Shown here: piece after piece, positions 5,835 to 5,985 of the stretch
Layout: each line of letters opens with the position of its first letter
Position numbering within the stretch: position 1 is the stretch's first letter
From: Desulfobacterales bacterium
GTDB lineage: Bacteria > Desulfobacterota > Desulfobacteria > Desulfobacterales > JAHEIW01
Reading direction: 5' to 3'
Assembly (NCBI GenBank): GCA_030145015.1
Contig: JAQYWI010000269.1
Span: 1 to 5,985, forward strand
Length of the DNA stretch: 5,985 bases
Notes under the pieces: generated by a model
What the model was told of the DNA's origin: nothing
Seen by the model: only the letters and a program-made list of their open reading frames with translations
Database searches by the model: none
Position numbers and translations under genes: made by a program

Positions 5835-5865
5835 ATTATATATATCCAAGTCGCTTTTGGGTCAA
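5835..5865 (-). promoter_or_regulatory. Predicted sigma-70 promoter of the GAF-PP2C phosphatase
   Basis: On the minus strand TTGACC (5860-5865) is followed by TATATA after 17 bases (5837-5842) and by TATAAT after 19 bases (5835-5840), in an AT-rich tract. This predicts a start near 5828 and a leader of about 155 bases. The -35 box is part of REP-like repeat copy 2. Because the -10 choice is ambiguous, confidence is moderate. Confidence 0.6.
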
Positions 5866-5885
5866 GTCTACGTTTGACCCTTAGC
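5859..5885 (+). repeat. REP-like repeat, copy 2 (perfect hairpin)
   Basis: GGGTCAA (5859-5865) and TTGACCC (5874-5880) are perfect 7-base inverted arms around the loop GTCTACGT, followed by TTAGC. The same TTTGACYCTTAGC end occurs in copy 3, 99 bases further right. The minus strand of the left arm supplies the -35 hexamer of the predicted phosphatase promoter. Confidence 0.7.
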
Positions 5886-5944
5886 ATTTCTCACGATTTT
5901 TTAAAACTGCCAAAGTTTTTTCTGTTTAATTGAATTCCAACCTG

Positions 5945-5985
5945 AAAAAGGGGTCAAAAAAGGGGTCTGCATTTGACTCTTAGCC
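5945..5985 (+). repeat. REP-like repeat, copy 3, with a tandem 11-mer
   Basis: AAAAAGGGGTC occurs twice (5945-5955 and 5957-5967), followed by TGCATTTGACTCTTAGCC to the window end. GGGTCAAA (5951-5958) can pair with TTTGACTC (5972-5979) with one G-U pair, giving the same kind of stem as copy 2 with a larger loop. The element may continue beyond the window. Confidence 0.6.

Larger units (their letters stand above)
5686..5985. other. Non-coding region upstream of the phosphatase gene
   Basis: About 300 bases lack a convincing gene. It holds the leader of the phosphatase mRNA (about 5686-5828), its predicted promoter, and two REP-like repeats separated by an AT-rich stretch with T runs (5896-5930). 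An open frame at 5654-5887 on the minus strand overlaps the promoter and the phosphatase start and has no family resemblance, so I do not call it. Confidence 0.6.

Noticed and set aside
5654..5887. Open frame on the minus strand, 77 residues, upstream of the phosphatase
   Set aside because: It overlaps the phosphatase start out of frame and covers the predicted promoter; no recognisable content.

Overview
The window looks like chromosomal DNA from a mesophilic Desulfobacterota-type (deltaproteobacterial, Desulfobacterales-like) bacterium. This is inferred from the moderate base composition, the style of the GAF/kinase/phosphatase proteins, the C-terminal Cys cluster of the kinase and the REP-like intergenic repeats. 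No ribosomal, tRNA or other phylogenetic marker is present, so the assignment is tentative. Almost everything in the window is signal transduction; there is no transposase, CRISPR array or structural RNA gene.

Layout. A leftward (minus-strand) operon runs from about 2264 off the left edge. Its order is an RsbW/SpoIIAB-like anti-sigma kinase (1767-2198), a STAS anti-anti-sigma-type protein (1307-1654), a stand-alone cyclic-nucleotide-binding-fold protein without a DNA-binding domain (708-1172), and the 5' part of a GAF-like sensor protein (694 to beyond base 1). The visible end of that last gene resembles the linker that precedes a class III adenylate/guanylate cyclase domain. A 461-bp divergent intergenic region (2199-2659) carries one near-consensus sigma-70 promoter in each direction. 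Rightward lies a GAF-like hybrid-less histidine kinase (2660-4162). Converging on it is a GAF-PP2C (RsbU/SpoIIE-type) phosphatase (4225-5673, minus), followed by about 310 bp of non-coding DNA with its promoter and two REP-like repeats. A third copy of the repeat sits between the convergent genes.

How the parts fit. The phosphatase, the STAS protein and the RsbW-like kinase are the three core parts of a partner-switching cascade: the kinase phosphorylates the STAS serine, and the phosphatase removes the phosphate in response to its GAF domain. No sigma factor is in the window, so the final target is unknown. The truncated protein and the histidine kinase share a homologous N-terminal sensor of the same length over about 180 residues, aligned without net gaps. 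The locus therefore appears to send one type of input to two outputs: phosphotransfer, and probably cyclic-nucleotide synthesis. The cNMP-fold protein directly upstream of the presumed cyclase is an obvious candidate partner, but its phosphate-binding cassette lacks the usual Glu and Arg.

The most notable points are this pairing of partner switching with a presumed cyclase/cNMP module, the shared sensor, the Cys-rich kinase C-terminus, and a repeat copy that supplies the -35 box of the phosphatase promoter.
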